From Paludibacteraceae bacterium (GTDB lineage Bacteria; Bacteroidota; Bacteroidia; Bacteroidales; Paludibacteraceae): a stretch of DNA of 64,000 nt. Under the pieces are notes generated by a model. That model made no database searches. It was given only the letters and a program-made list of their open reading frames with translations, and had not been told where the DNA came from. This document shows, piece after piece, positions 50,328 through 58,031 of the stretch. Positions within the stretch are counted from its first letter, which is position 1; every line of letters begins with the position of its first letter. Location of the stretch: NCBI GenBank assembly GCA_017394705.1, contig JAFPXH010000006.1:248001-312000 (forward strand). The letters run 5' to 3'. The translations under genes and the position numbers were made by a program.

Positions 50328-51271
50328 TTAAACGCAAAGCAGATACAGTTCTTAAAGTGAGCGAACCCGCTCCACTCATGGAATTCCTCATCGCTAAGAT
50401 GGGAGGTATGGCGCGTTCGTCGGTGAAGCAACTGCTTGGCCAACGACGCGTCAAAGTGGGCAACGCTATCCAGACGCGGCATGACTTTGCCCTCAAAGCG
50501 GGTGATGTCGTTACCGTCTCTTCTGGGCGCGGCAACAGCCAGCTGACCCATCCTAAGTTACGCATCGTCTATGAGGATGATGATCTCATTGTGGTCAATA
50601 AGCAACCGGGCCTGCTCACCGTAGCCGCCACACCGGGTTCGTCCGAGACAACCGCCTACTCCATCCTACGCGCGTATGTGAAAAAACAGAACGCGCGCGC
50701 GGGGATATATGTCGTCCATCGGCTTGACCGTGAGACATCGGGACTGCTCGTCTTCGCTCGTTCGGAGGAGCTACAGCATTATATGCGCCAGTACTGGCGG
50801 GAGTTAGTCACCGAGCGCACGTATATAGCTGTCGCCGAAGGCGTTCTCGAACCGCGAGAAGGCAAGATCACTACTTGGCTGACCGAAGACAAACGCAATG
50901 CGGTGGTTTATTCCTCTCCCGTGGACGATGGAGGTGACATCGCCATCACTAATTACAAAGTATTAAAAATCACAAATCATAAATCACAAATCACAAATAC
51001 CCCTCCCCTTTTAGGGGGAGGCAGGGAAGGGGCTTATTCCCTCGTCGAATTGCATCTCGAGACCGGTCGTACGAACCAGATTCGTGTGCACTTGGCTTCC
51101 AAGGGCTGTCCGGTGGTAGGCGACCGTAAGTATGGCCATGGTAATGAGACCTCGCCCATAGACAGGCTTTGCCTACATGCCAAAGTGCTGGCATTCATCC
51201 ATCCTGTGACGGAAAAGACCGTGCGTTTCGAGAGTCCGGTTCCCAAAGAATTCAATAGACTTTTTCTGTAA
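50324..51271 (+). CDS. RluA-family pseudouridine synthase
   Basis: Converts uridine to pseudouridine in rRNA or tRNA. 315 aa: S4-like domain (about 1-70, GMARSSVKQLLGQRRVKVGN), catalytic domain with VVNKQPGLLTVA (about 87-98) and the catalytic Asp in HRLDRETSGLLVFAR (about 131-145), ending LETGRTNQIRVHLASKGCPVV (outline, about 244-264). Between YKVLK and YSLVE an in-frame insertion of about 20 residues (KITNHKSQITNTPPLLGGGR and EGA) is encoded by a heptamer array plus a GC-rich palindrome; the family has a short beta-turn there. Confidence 0.9.
   Translation: MIKRKADTVLKVSEPAPLMEFLIAKMGGMARSSVKQLLGQRRVKVGNAIQTRHDFALKAGDVVTVSSGRGNSQLTHPKLRIVYEDDDLIVVNKQPGLLTVAATPGSSETTAYSILRAYVKKQNARAGIYVVHRLDRETSGLLVFARSEELQHYMRQYWRELVTERTYIAVAEGVLEPREGKITTWLTEDKRNAVVYSSPVDDGGDIAITNYKVLKITNHKSQITNTPPLLGGGREGAYSLVELHLETGRTNQIRVHLASKGCPVVGDRKYGHGNETSPIDRLCLHAKVLAFIHPVTEKTVRFESPVPKEFNRLFL
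50965..51033 (+). repeat. Composite insertion: heptamer array plus palindrome
   Basis: Five units of AATCACA type (50965-50999) are followed immediately by a CCCCTCCCC..GGGGGAGG palindrome (51000-51021) and CAGGGAAGGGGC. Total about 69 bp, a multiple of 3, in frame in the pseudouridine synthase gene. Confidence 0.8.
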
Positions 51272-51713
51272 ACGATGGTAGGTTGATCATCCTCGTCAAC
51301 AGCCAGATCTTCATCCTCCTCGGGGAGAAAACCGCAAGTATGCATCCGTGACGTCCGCGATGGTCGCGGCTTTGATAGCCAAATAGGGCCTGAATAGATG
51401 CTAAATAGGCGTTAAGACGGTAGAATAATCTGACCATCACGGGACCATCTTACAATGACAGTTTAAGCAAAATTCAATAATCTCTGTCCGACCGACCGCC
51501 ACCGTTTAGGCGGCTTCCCTCTCACATACGCGCGTATGCGCATTATGTACCACCACCACCATTTCTTGGTGGTAAGGTCGGGCTTTCTTTTTTACTTTTT
51601 CTTTTGGTTCTTTTCTTTTCCTTTTTTTCTTTCTCCAGGGAAAGAGCAATAAAGGGAATGAGAGGTTTGAAATGAAAAAGTCATTTTTGCTTGCACATCT
51701 CAAAAAAAAGATG
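51272..51713. other. Gene-free stretch
   Basis: No convincing ORF. It holds a CCGCGA..TCGCGG hairpin (51357-51371), a perfect CATACGCGCGTATG palindrome (about 51524-51537), a CCACCA..TGGTGG hairpin (about 51551-51573) that may end transcription, and a polypyrimidine tract of about 60 nt (51585-51643). Confidence 0.6.
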
Positions 51714-51721
51714 TACCTTTG
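51690..51721 (+). promoter_or_regulatory. Promoter of the broken gene
   Basis: -33 CTTG (51690-51693), 20 bp, -7 TACCTTTG (51714-51721), followed by CATCGTCAT as at 53017. Confidence 0.75.
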
Positions 51722-51763
51722 CATCGTCATTTAATTTATGTTCTCAATAAAATCTATCACACC

Positions 51764-52036
51764 ATGAAACACAAACTTTTACCCTTTTGTTTGCTTGTCT
51801 TTTCTGTTTCTGCTTCATTTTTCAAAACGCTCATGCGCAACTTGAGGTGGAGTATAACAATAATGTAAAAGTAGCAAGAAATATTCCCGAATTTAGTTTA
51901 CGAGAGTGGTGAGGGTTATCAGTCTATAAACTATGTAGAACTCATCCCAATACTGATTAAATCCGTGCAGGAACTCTCGTCCGAAGTTGTAGAGCTAACA
52001 GCACAACTCAACGAATTACAAACGCAAAAGAAATAA
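51764..52036 (+). pseudogene. Remnant of an exported protein with S74/endosialidase-chaperone-like end
   Basis: ATG 51764 starts MKHKLLPFCLLVFSVSAS, a signal peptide, but this frame stops at 51866. A second frame continues the export signal (QNAHAQLEVEYNNNVKVA) and stops at 51910. The first frame then resumes as YESGEGYQSINYVELIPILI and KSVQELSSEVVELTAQL up to TAA 52034. That end is typical of Bacteroidales proteins with a C-terminal intramolecular chaperone (peptidase S74) segment. So the head and tail of a larger secreted protein remain, with a frameshift near the T5 run at about 51818 and loss of the middle. The promoter is intact. Not a functional gene as read. Confidence 0.7.
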
Positions 52037-52038
52037 TT

Positions 52039-52719
52039 ATGAAAACCAAACTATCCATCATACTAATGCTAAGCATTATTCTGGGCGCTCTCTGTTCCTG
52101 TGAAAATGATGCTATTGGGAATAGTACACCTCCCTATATGGGAATACAACTCATTAAGTTTACAGATGATCAATATAGTGAGTATATCTTGGCGTGGTCT
52201 AATAATGGTGTAATGAAGATGCGAGTCGGGCGTGCTCCGGTAGTAGAGGAATTGGTCATAGGGAAAAATCCTTATTCCGTCAAGTTACCTAATGGTTATT
52301 GGGTTATTGATTGGAAATGGGGAAATAATCTTGTGTGGCCGGAGTCTGCACTATTGCCTTATAAATGGGAGACGCTTACCCATTGGGGGCAAACGTGGGA
52401 TGTGTCGGATAATATTCTATCTCCAAATGTGTATAGAATAGATTATGCGCAAGTCTATAGACGCACCATTGATAACCAACTGTCTATCAATCAAGATATC
52501 GACAGGACGACATTCGAAGGTGCTATGCTTTATGATTTGCCTGCGTCATGGGGCCAGAAATATAAAAGAGAGGCGGATATCCCTGATGGTGCAAAAGAAT
52601 GGTATTTCGAAGACATTCGCAGGCAAGACAGTTTACATGCAATCTATGTACAACGTTTAATAAGAATCGTCGAAAATGGAGATTTTGACAAAGTATATAA
52701 TGTATATCCCAAAAAATAA
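52039..52719 (+). CDS. Orphan lipoprotein, unknown function
   Basis: A 226-aa protein beginning MKTKLSIILMLSIILGALCSC, with lipobox GALCSC and a Glu-Asn-Asp following, so it should be a lipid-anchored envelope protein. The rest is rich in Trp, Tyr and Asn (VIDWKWGNNLVWPESALLPY, about 90-109). No known domain recognised. Base composition is visibly more AT-rich than the surrounding genes. It begins 2 nt after the remnant gene's stop, so it may have been its operon partner. Confidence 0.65.
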   Translation: MKTKLSIILMLSIILGALCSCENDAIGNSTPPYMGIQLIKFTDDQYSEYILAWSNNGVMKMRVGRAPVVEELVIGKNPYSVKLPNGYWVIDWKWGNNLVWPESALLPYKWETLTHWGQTWDVSDNILSPNVYRIDYAQVYRRTIDNQLSINQDIDRTTFEGAMLYDLPASWGQKYKREADIPDGAKEWYFEDIRRQDSLHAIYVQRLIRIVENGDFDKVYNVYPKK

Positions 52720-52930
52720 AAAATATCTCCTCTATGTCCTTTCCATTGTTATGTGTTCCATCGTAAATGCGAGGACAATAACAGAAGGAGAGGCGATACA
52801 AAAAGCATTGGAGTTTCTCCATGTGGAAGATAGGAGTGCGGAGATAGAGCGATTTTTCATTTCAGGTAAAGCAGAAATGTATAAAGTTACAACTACTAAT
52901 GGATGGATACTCTTATCTTCAGAAACTTAA
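52700..52930 (+). pseudogene. Truncated exported protein resembling a C10 peptidase prodomain
   Basis: MYIPKNKKYLLYVLSIVMCS begins a signal peptide, then ARTITEGEAIQKALEFLHVE and MYKVTTTNGWILLSSET before a stop. The sequence looks like the first 75 residues of Bacteroidales C10-family (streptopain/interpain-like) cysteine protease precursors, where 'TEAEAxxKAxxFL' and 'GFVIVSADD' mark the prodomain; nothing follows for 100 bp. It could be a free Spi-like inhibitor or a truncated gene. It overlaps the lipoprotein gene by 20 nt. Confidence 0.5.
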
Positions 52931-53016
52931 ATACACATTTGGGTTCCCCAATGCAGCGAGTTATCAGAGAATTTAGAAAAATGTCAGAAATATTTTCATA
53001 ATTCATTTATTTTTAG

Positions 53017-53024
53017 TACCTTTG
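53017..53024 (+). promoter_or_regulatory. Promoter -7 for the esterase gene
   Basis: TACCTTTG with a poor -33. The 18 bp GTACCTTTGCATCGTCAT match 51713-51730 exactly. Confidence 0.65.
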
Positions 53025-53047
53025 CATCGTCATAACACAAACACGCT

Positions 53048-54445
53048 ATGAAAAGAATCTTCTTTGTTCTTATAAGTCTTCTGTTTCTCCCTTCCTTCCA
53101 GGGAGGGGACGAGGGGATGCTCCTCTTTGCCAAGCCCCGTGTACACACGATAGGAGACAGCACGATGTCCGAGTATAAACCTGCTGCAACGCCCAAACGC
53201 GGATGGGGAATGTACTTACAGGCTTTCTTCAATGCCGATTCAGTAACGGTCAATAACCGCGGCAAGTCCGGCGCCAGCACTCGTACGTTCTACGAGACGG
53301 AGAATTTATGGCCGTCCGTCAAGAAACAGTTCCGGTCGGGCGACTACCTCATTATTCAGTTCGCCCACAATGACGAGAAATGCAAAGGAGAGGATGTGTA
53401 CGCGGAGAACGCACGGCTCAAAGCAGAAGGCAAAGACACGTTAACCGACATGCGCGGCACGGAGCCGAATACAACATACAAGCAATATCTGTACCGGTTC
53501 ATCAACGAAGCCCGTGAATACGGCGTGACACCGATCCTGATGTCGCCTATTTGCCGCGCATATTTCAAAGACGGCAAGATTAACGACGAAGGAAGGCACA
53601 AACTCCCGGGTACCAAAGAGCTCAGTAGTCAAGAAAGCGCCAAAGTATTCTCTGACAAAGGAACTTACGACAAGGACTACGTCCGTTGTATGCGTGAGGT
53701 GGCAGCCAATATGTGGGTTCCTTTCCTCGATATGACCACTGCCAGCCAGGATTTGCTGGAACGGCAAGGGAAAGACTTCTGCATGGCGCATTATTTCAAT
53801 TGCGGCGACAAGACGCACACGGGCGCCGAAGGAGGTATGGCTATCGCCACACTGGCCTATAACCTCATTGCGCAGGAACCGATGCTGCAGGAACTGCAGT
53901 CATGGCAGGCTGCACCGGACAAAGAGACCTTAGCCGCATATGCGCAAGCAGTCGAAGAGAAAGGAAAACAGGCCGCTTTTGAAGCCAAAGGCGAGCCGTT
54001 TGAAGTACAAAATCTAAAATGCAAACTTCAAAATTTAGAGCAAGTCAAAGACGGTTTTGTCCCTATCGGAGGTCTCTGGCCGGCAGGCGAGATAGACGAG
54101 GTAGCGAACCGCTATATCGAATACACCATCGCTGCGGAGAAGAAAAAAGGCTTGGTCATCGAGTCCATCACGTTGCCCGTTCGGGCGAAAGGCGGCGCAG
54201 GAATGAACATACACATCAACTACGGTTTCGGCGATGCTTTCAAAGACGTGACCACTATATACGAAAATACCGCCTTGCCCAAATGTAAGACGGTATCTAT
54301 TCGGCTGACTCAACCTATTCTTGTTCCTGCGGGCGAGACGTTTCATCTGCGCATACTACCGTGGTATGACTCCAACGGACGTCCGCAGAAAGGCAAACGG
54401 CTCATCCTCGGTGAGTTGAAGGTCAGCGGAAAGCGATTGCAGTAA
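53048..54445 (+). CDS. CE12-type GDSL esterase (rhamnogalacturonan acetylesterase-like)
   Basis: Exported SGNH hydrolase that would remove acetyl groups from pectic glycans. 465 aa: signal peptide (residues 1-30) that contains a GC-rich element (LFLPSFQGGDEG), block I HTIGDSTMSEYKP (about 34-46, nucleophile Ser), block II NNRGKSGASTRTF (about 71-83), block III IQFAHNDEKC (about 101-110) and block V DKTHTGAEGG (about 256-265, catalytic Asp and His). A heptamer array encodes VQNLKCKLQNLEQ as a linker (about 320-332) to a C-terminal beta domain (about 340-465). No polysaccharide-utilisation genes are adjacent. Confidence 0.85.
   Translation: MKRIFFVLISLLFLPSFQGGDEGMLLFAKPRVHTIGDSTMSEYKPAATPKRGWGMYLQAFFNADSVTVNNRGKSGASTRTFYETENLWPSVKKQFRSGDYLIIQFAHNDEKCKGEDVYAENARLKAEGKDTLTDMRGTEPNTTYKQYLYRFINEAREYGVTPILMSPICRAYFKDGKINDEGRHKLPGTKELSSQESAKVFSDKGTYDKDYVRCMREVAANMWVPFLDMTTASQDLLERQGKDFCMAHYFNCGDKTHTGAEGGMAIATLAYNLIAQEPMLQELQSWQAAPDKETLAAYAQAVEEKGKQAAFEAKGEPFEVQNLKCKLQNLEQVKDGFVPIGGLWPAGEIDEVANRYIEYTIAAEKKKGLVIESITLPVRAKGGAGMNIHINYGFGDAFKDVTTIYENTALPKCKTVSIRLTQPILVPAGETFHLRILPWYDSNGRPQKGKRLILGELKVSGKRLQ
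53087..53118 (+). repeat. GC-rich element in the esterase signal peptide
   Basis: CTCCCTTCC..GGGAGGGGACGAGGGG, a diverged form of the murI/rluA palindrome, encoding LPSFQGGDEG. Confidence 0.6.
54005..54039 (+). repeat. 7-bp-period array in the esterase linker
   Basis: Five units of NNNCAAA/ATTTAGA type (GTACAAA, ATGCAAA, CTTCAAA), in frame between the two domains. Confidence 0.78.
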
Positions 54446-54447
54446 GT

Positions 54448-54846
54448 TTACTTGCCGCCGTCCAGTCTCCATTTGCCGTCCACACGTACCAGTTTCATGT
54501 CATCCTTGCTCTCCGAGCCGTCACCGAAATGGAGGGTGTACTTCACTACGGCTTTCTCGCCGCTCTCATCTACGGTAGCTTCTGTGATCTCGTAGGACTT
54601 GATGCCGCCCTTTTTCTCAATTTCCGGAGCCGTTTTCTCTTGGATAAACTGAACGAGTTGTGCTCTGTCGTCTTTGCTCAGATCTTTGGAGAAATACATC
54701 TGATCTACCATCGCCTCATAGTTGCCTTTCTGGTAGTCTTTGAGGAAGCCTTCCGCAGCTCCTTCAGGGGTTGAAGACTTGGAACCACAGGCTGCAAAAG
54801 CCATAGCCACGATGGCCAGCGCCATCAAACGAATTACGTTTTTCAT
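54448..54846 (-). CDS. DUF4878-type lipoprotein
   Basis: A 132-aa lipoprotein with an NTF2-like fold. Signal and lipobox MKNVIRLMALAIVAMAFAAC, then GSKSSTPEGAAEGFLKDYQK, a central AQLVQFIQEKTAPEIEKKGG (about 61-80) and strands YEITEATVDESGEKAVVKYT and LVRVDGKWRLDGGK. DUF4878 proteins are common in Bacteroidales, with unknown role. It ends 2 nt from the convergent esterase gene. Confidence 0.8.
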   Translation of the reverse strand: MKNVIRLMALAIVAMAFAACGSKSSTPEGAAEGFLKDYQKGNYEAMVDQMYFSKDLSKDDRAQLVQFIQEKTAPEIEKKGGIKSYEITEATVDESGEKAVVKYTLHFGDGSESKDDMKLVRVDGKWRLDGGK

Positions 54847-54852
54847 AATGAG

Positions 54853-55494
54853 TTAGTTTGAATTAAAGTGTTTAACAAAGAGCGTCGTCTCACTCTGCTC
54901 TATATCGATCGGGAAGATACCTTCCCCTTCTTTGCAAAAGAACGTCGGCGCGGGATGCCTTCGTCCGCCGGATATGTCTATTCCTTGCGCACCGTAGGCT
55001 CGCCAGACTAACTCGGTGCAGTATATCTGCGTGGAGTCGTCCATGCTGTAGTCGTTGTCAAAAAGCACTTGCTGCTTCACTTTCTCCAGCGCATAGTCCG
55101 CGGCTTTCTTCGCGACCTCATCGCTGCAATTCACTCGCAACCATGCACCGCGTTGCGCGCGTGCGGGACTGAAGAAAAGCGTTATGGGTTCAGCCTTGAC
55201 ATACTCCGGTTCATCCTCCGCTGGTACCGCATGCACCACTTGCCATTCGTCCTGCAGACTGTCGTAATGAAGCAGTCCTATATGCGAATACAACGACCTA
55301 CTCTGCGTGCTCACCGCCTTACTCTCCAGCCCATAGCCGCAACGGAGCACCAAATCTCCTTCGCGCCATTCGTCCGCCGTAAAACAGACTTGTTGCTGCC
55401 TACTGCAACCGAGCAGACATAGGGATACAAAAAGAGCCGCAGCGAAGCGGCTCTTAATGGATAAGTTAATAACTTGTACGCTGTGTCGCAGCAT
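54853..55494 (-). CDS. YiiX/YebB-like NlpC/P60-related lipoprotein
   Basis: A 213-aa exported cysteine hydrolase of the permuted papain-like class. Export signal with lipobox: SRFAAALFVSLCLLGC. Core: WREGDLVLRCGYGLESKAVS (about 43-62), catalytic His region SLYSHIGLLHYDS (about 67-79) and catalytic Cys in STQIYCTELVWRAYGAQG (about 154-171; here Cys precedes Glu as in the family). It may cleave peptidoglycan stems or amide/ester bonds on lipids. The start ATG overlaps the exbD end by 29 nt. The 15-residue N-region before the hydrophobic helix is unusually long. Confidence 0.8.
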   Translation of the reverse strand: MLRHSVQVINLSIKSRFAAALFVSLCLLGCSRQQQVCFTADEWREGDLVLRCGYGLESKAVSTQSRSLYSHIGLLHYDSLQDEWQVVHAVPAEDEPEYVKAEPITLFFSPARAQRGAWLRVNCSDEVAKKAADYALEKVKQQVLFDNDYSMDDSTQIYCTELVWRAYGAQGIDISGGRRHPAPTFFCKEGEGIFPIDIEQSETTLFVKHFNSN

Positions 55495-55936
55495 AACTGA
55501 TTTTCAGTGCGTACGCGCGTCTTAGTTCCTGCTTGATATCCGCGATGATACCCATTCGGGTTTCTTTATCCGCTTTGATAGAAACAGTCATCAGACCCTG
55601 GTCGGACTCTTTCATGGACGAACGCTCATTGACGATATACTCGCCGATTTCTTTCGTCTCTGCGAAAGCGTCATCGAGTTGGATACGCGTCTCTGCACCA
55701 TACTGCTTACGGAATTCTGCGGTCGGTGTACCGACGTAGATATAGCGCACAAGGGATTTTTTCTCCAGCTTGGTAAGCTCAGTAGCCTGCGGGTTCTTGA
55801 ATTGCACCTTATAGGTTACCTCCTTCATAGACGTAACAGACATGAAGAAGAAGAGCAGCATGAAGATAATGTCAGGGAGAGACGACGTATTCAACGCCGG
55901 CATCTCACGTTTCTCATTTCTACGAATCTTTGCCAT
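55466..55936 (-). CDS. exbD: ExbD/TolR family protein (second)
   Basis: Proton-channel partner of ExbB. From ATG 55936: MAKIRRNEKREMPALNTSSL, then the membrane helix PDIIFMLLFFFMSVTSM (about 22-38) carrying the conserved Asp, and a periplasmic domain (about 45-156, VRYIYVGTPTAEF; SIKADKETRMGIIADIKQEL). 156 aa, normal. The open frame extends 43 codons upstream, but that part overlaps the first exbD gene antiphase and has no family similarity. It starts 2 nt after the first exbD. Confidence 0.88.
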   Translation of the reverse strand: MAKIRRNEKREMPALNTSSLPDIIFMLLFFFMSVTSMKEVTYKVQFKNPQATELTKLEKKSLVRYIYVGTPTAEFRKQYGAETRIQLDDAFAETKEIGEYIVNERSSMKESDQGLMTVSIKADKETRMGIIADIKQELRRAYALKISYAATQRTSY

Positions 55937-55937
55937 G

Positions 55938-56516
55938 TTAGTTACCGTAATTTTTAGGCTCAGCTTCTGAGATCTTCTGAGGATAGATTTTTTGAATCTG
56001 TTTCTGCTGATCCTCTTCCAATTCGTTGTAAGCCTTGTGGAAATACTTCTGCGCGCATTCTTCACGCAATTCGTTATACGCAGCTACGAGTTCATTCTGT
56101 ACATCCAGATAGGCTTGATACTGGGTATCAACGTCGTTCTGGACAGAGATGACGTGATCTTTGGTATATTTAACCACGCCGAACGGAGCACCGAAATCCT
56201 CTTCGAAAACCTTGGGATAATAATCGGCATTGCTTTCGTTTTTGATGAACTCTTTAGCCCTCTCTCGAAGTTGCTTCACATCCATCAACTGACCTTGTAC
56301 CATTAATTGGTTTGCCGAGTTGATTTTTACAACCAACAAGTTGCGCTTGTTAATATCCTTATCCTCTATCTTCTGATCAGGAGGAATAGGCGCAGGCAGA
56401 CGGCGAGCCAGTCCTTGGTTCACATCCATAGAGGTGGTGACCAAGAAGAAAATCAGCAACAGGAACGAGATGTCGGCCATAGAGCTGGCGTTGATCTGTG
56501 GGATTTTCTTTGCCAT
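55938..56516 (-). CDS. exbD: ExbD/TolR family protein (first)
   Basis: A 192-aa ExbD: MAKKIPQINASSMADISFLL begins with the conserved Asp-containing helix (about 13-31, DISFLLLIFFLVTTSM). The periplasmic part starts RRLPAPIPP..DKDINKRNLLVVKINSANQL. It is longer than usual: residues about 100-192 hold a Tyr/Gln/Glu-rich helical insertion (TQYQAYLDVQNELVAAYNEL). Two different ExbDs in tandem suggest a mixed complex, a known Bacteroidota pattern. Located between the membrane-protein gene and the second exbD. Confidence 0.9.
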   Translation of the reverse strand: MAKKIPQINASSMADISFLLLIFFLVTTSMDVNQGLARRLPAPIPPDQKIEDKDINKRNLLVVKINSANQLMVQGQLMDVKQLRERAKEFIKNESNADYYPKVFEEDFGAPFGVVKYTKDHVISVQNDVDTQYQAYLDVQNELVAAYNELREECAQKYFHKAYNELEEDQQKQIQKIYPQKISEAEPKNYGN

Positions 56517-56528
56517 GATAAATGTGAT

Positions 56529-57017
56529 TTATTTCGACAGTCTTTTGGTATAAATAACACCCCAAATCATCGTACAAATAGTAGCGGTGATGAGGAAATA
56601 GCACGCGTATATTACCGCGTCAGCGAGCTGCGCCCACGCGCCTTCGTTATCCGTACCTTCGTATCCGATAATATTGATTTTCTCCGGGCTACCGAGGAAC
56701 CAGCAAACGAGCGCCAGCACAATGAATCCGCAAACCACACCGAGCATAGTATAAGCTTTGCGGCGGTTGGTTTTCCAGTTCTTGGCAAACTCAACACAAA
56801 CGACAGCGAGAGTGATGAGCACAACCAAAGCGAGGAGGATGTAAACCCAGATGAGGAAAGCATCGGTGAATCGCGGTATATCCAGGAAATCACCGGCTAC
56901 CTCGAGACTACCGTTGGACCCGCCGAGGAAGAACAACGCGGTGAACACGATGCCCAGCGCCAGCAGCGACCATAAGGTAATCTTTGGTAACATTTTATAG
57001 TTTTTCATATTGCTCAA
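56529..57017 (-). CDS. Conserved membrane protein of the ExbBD operon
   Basis: A 162-aa inner-membrane protein with four predicted helices (about 13-31, 53-75, 88-108, 132-153). The loop between helices 2 and 3 is basic (EFAKNWKTNRRKAYTML), placing it in the cytoplasm. Loops EVAGDFLDIPRFTDAF and NIIGYEGTDNEGAWAQLADA face the periplasm. I do not recognise a named family, but a membrane protein at this position between exbB and exbD is recurrent in Bacteroidales as far as I recall. It may be a further subunit of the motor. An internal ATG at 57008 is an alternative start. Confidence 0.7.
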   Translation of the reverse strand: MSNMKNYKMLPKITLWSLLALGIVFTALFFLGGSNGSLEVAGDFLDIPRFTDAFLIWVYILLALVVLITLAVVCVEFAKNWKTNRRKAYTMLGVVCGFIVLALVCWFLGSPEKINIIGYEGTDNEGAWAQLADAVIYACYFLITATICTMIWGVIYTKRLSK

Positions 57018-57039
57018 AAAAGTTTAAAATTAAACAATT

Positions 57040-57067
57040 AGCATTCAGCTTTCAGCCTGCAGCTTAT
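57040..57067 (-). repeat. 7-bp-period array between exbB and the membrane protein
   Basis: Four units AGCNTNC/AGCTTAT (AGCATTC, AGCTTTC, AGCCTGC) in a 74-bp gap. Confidence 0.7.
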
Positions 57068-57091
57068 TTCTTAGCCACTAGGGCACGACAG

Positions 57092-57910
57092 TTACTTTTT
57101 TTGAGCAGCGTCGAATTCTACTACGAGGTCAAGCAAGCTAATCGAGCTATCCTCCATTTCGTTAACCAGACCCTCGATAAGGCTGAGGATATAGTTGTAG
57201 AATAACTGAAGAACGATAGCAATAATCAAACCGAGGAGGGTAGTCAACAGAGCCACCTTGATACCACCGGCAACAACGGTAGCCGAGATATCACCCACCT
57301 GCTGGATCTTATCGAAGGCTTCGATCATACCGATAATCGTACCCAAGAATCCGAGAGACGGAGCAATAGAGATGAAGAGCGAAATCCAAGAGAGATTCTT
57401 CTCCAGCAAACCGAGTTGAACGCCGCCATAGGAAGCAACGGTTTTCTCCACTACGTCGATACCCTCGTCGTAGCGGCTCAGACCTTGATAGAAGATAGAA
57501 GCGACAGGTCCACGCGTGTTGCGGCAAACCTCCAGTGCTTTCTCGATTCCACCTTCCTTGAGAGCAGCCTCAATATTAGCGAGCAGCTCCTTGGTGTTGG
57601 TTTTGCTAAGCGACAGATAGATGATACGCTCGATACAAAGCGCTAAACCAAATACCAACGTAACGAGGGTCAGCGCCATGAAGCCGGCACCACCTTCGAT
57701 AAACTTCGTCTTAAGTGTTTTGTGAAGAGCTACCAAGCCACCAGCCTCCTCAACGGGAGCCTCAGCTACTTCTTCAGCTGCAGGAGCAGCCTCGTCAACT
57801 TGTTCTACAGCGGCTTCCTCTGCAGGAGCAGCTGCCTCTTGTGCCATAATAGCTGCGCTGCCAAAAGTCAGCATAGCCAGCACCGTAAGGGTTGCAAATA
57901 CTTTTTTCAT
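57092..57910 (-). CDS. exbB: MotA/TolQ/ExbB proton channel family protein with extended N-terminus
   Basis: Energises TonB through proton flow. 272 aa. An apparent cleavable signal peptide (MKKVFATLTVLAMLTFGSAAI..AQ) is followed by an Ala/Glu repeat (about 25-55, EEAAVEQVDEAAPAAEE), a first channel helix (about 75-97, GFMALTLVTLVFGLALCIE) and helices 2-3 in the ExbB core (about 155-245: LSWISLFISIAPSLGFLGTI, GMIEAFDKIQQVGDISATVV, AGGIKVALLTTLLGLIIAIV). The extra N-terminal part is typical for Bacteroidota. It heads the exbB-membrane protein-exbD-exbD unit. Confidence 0.92.
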   Translation of the reverse strand: MKKVFATLTVLAMLTFGSAAIMAQEAAAPAEEAAVEQVDEAAPAAEEVAEAPVEEAGGLVALHKTLKTKFIEGGAGFMALTLVTLVFGLALCIERIIYLSLSKTNTKELLANIEAALKEGGIEKALEVCRNTRGPVASIFYQGLSRYDEGIDVVEKTVASYGGVQLGLLEKNLSWISLFISIAPSLGFLGTIIGMIEAFDKIQQVGDISATVVAGGIKVALLTTLLGLIIAIVLQLFYNYILSLIEGLVNEMEDSSISLLDLVVEFDAAQKK

Positions 57911-58031
57911 GAGATAAAAAATTTGTTAATTAAGTTATTTGTGTTAATTATTGTTGTCCGGTTACGGGGATTACTTCGCCGCTTTGCTCACTCAAGCAAG
58001 CTTGGACTCACTCCCGTTGTGAAATCCTTTG

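Noticed and set aside
51034..51345. Acidic 103-aa minus-strand ORF
   Set aside because: Most of it is antisense to the pseudouridine synthase; the acidic stretch comes from a CTC/ATC-rich plus strand.
51764..52036. Prophage tail-fibre region
   Set aside because: The S74-like end also occurs in ordinary secreted Bacteroidales proteins, a signal peptide is present and no other phage gene is nearby.
55937..56065. Upstream extension of the second exbD
   Set aside because: It is the out-of-frame tail of the first exbD; the ExbD-type N-terminus MAKIRRNEK starts at 55936.
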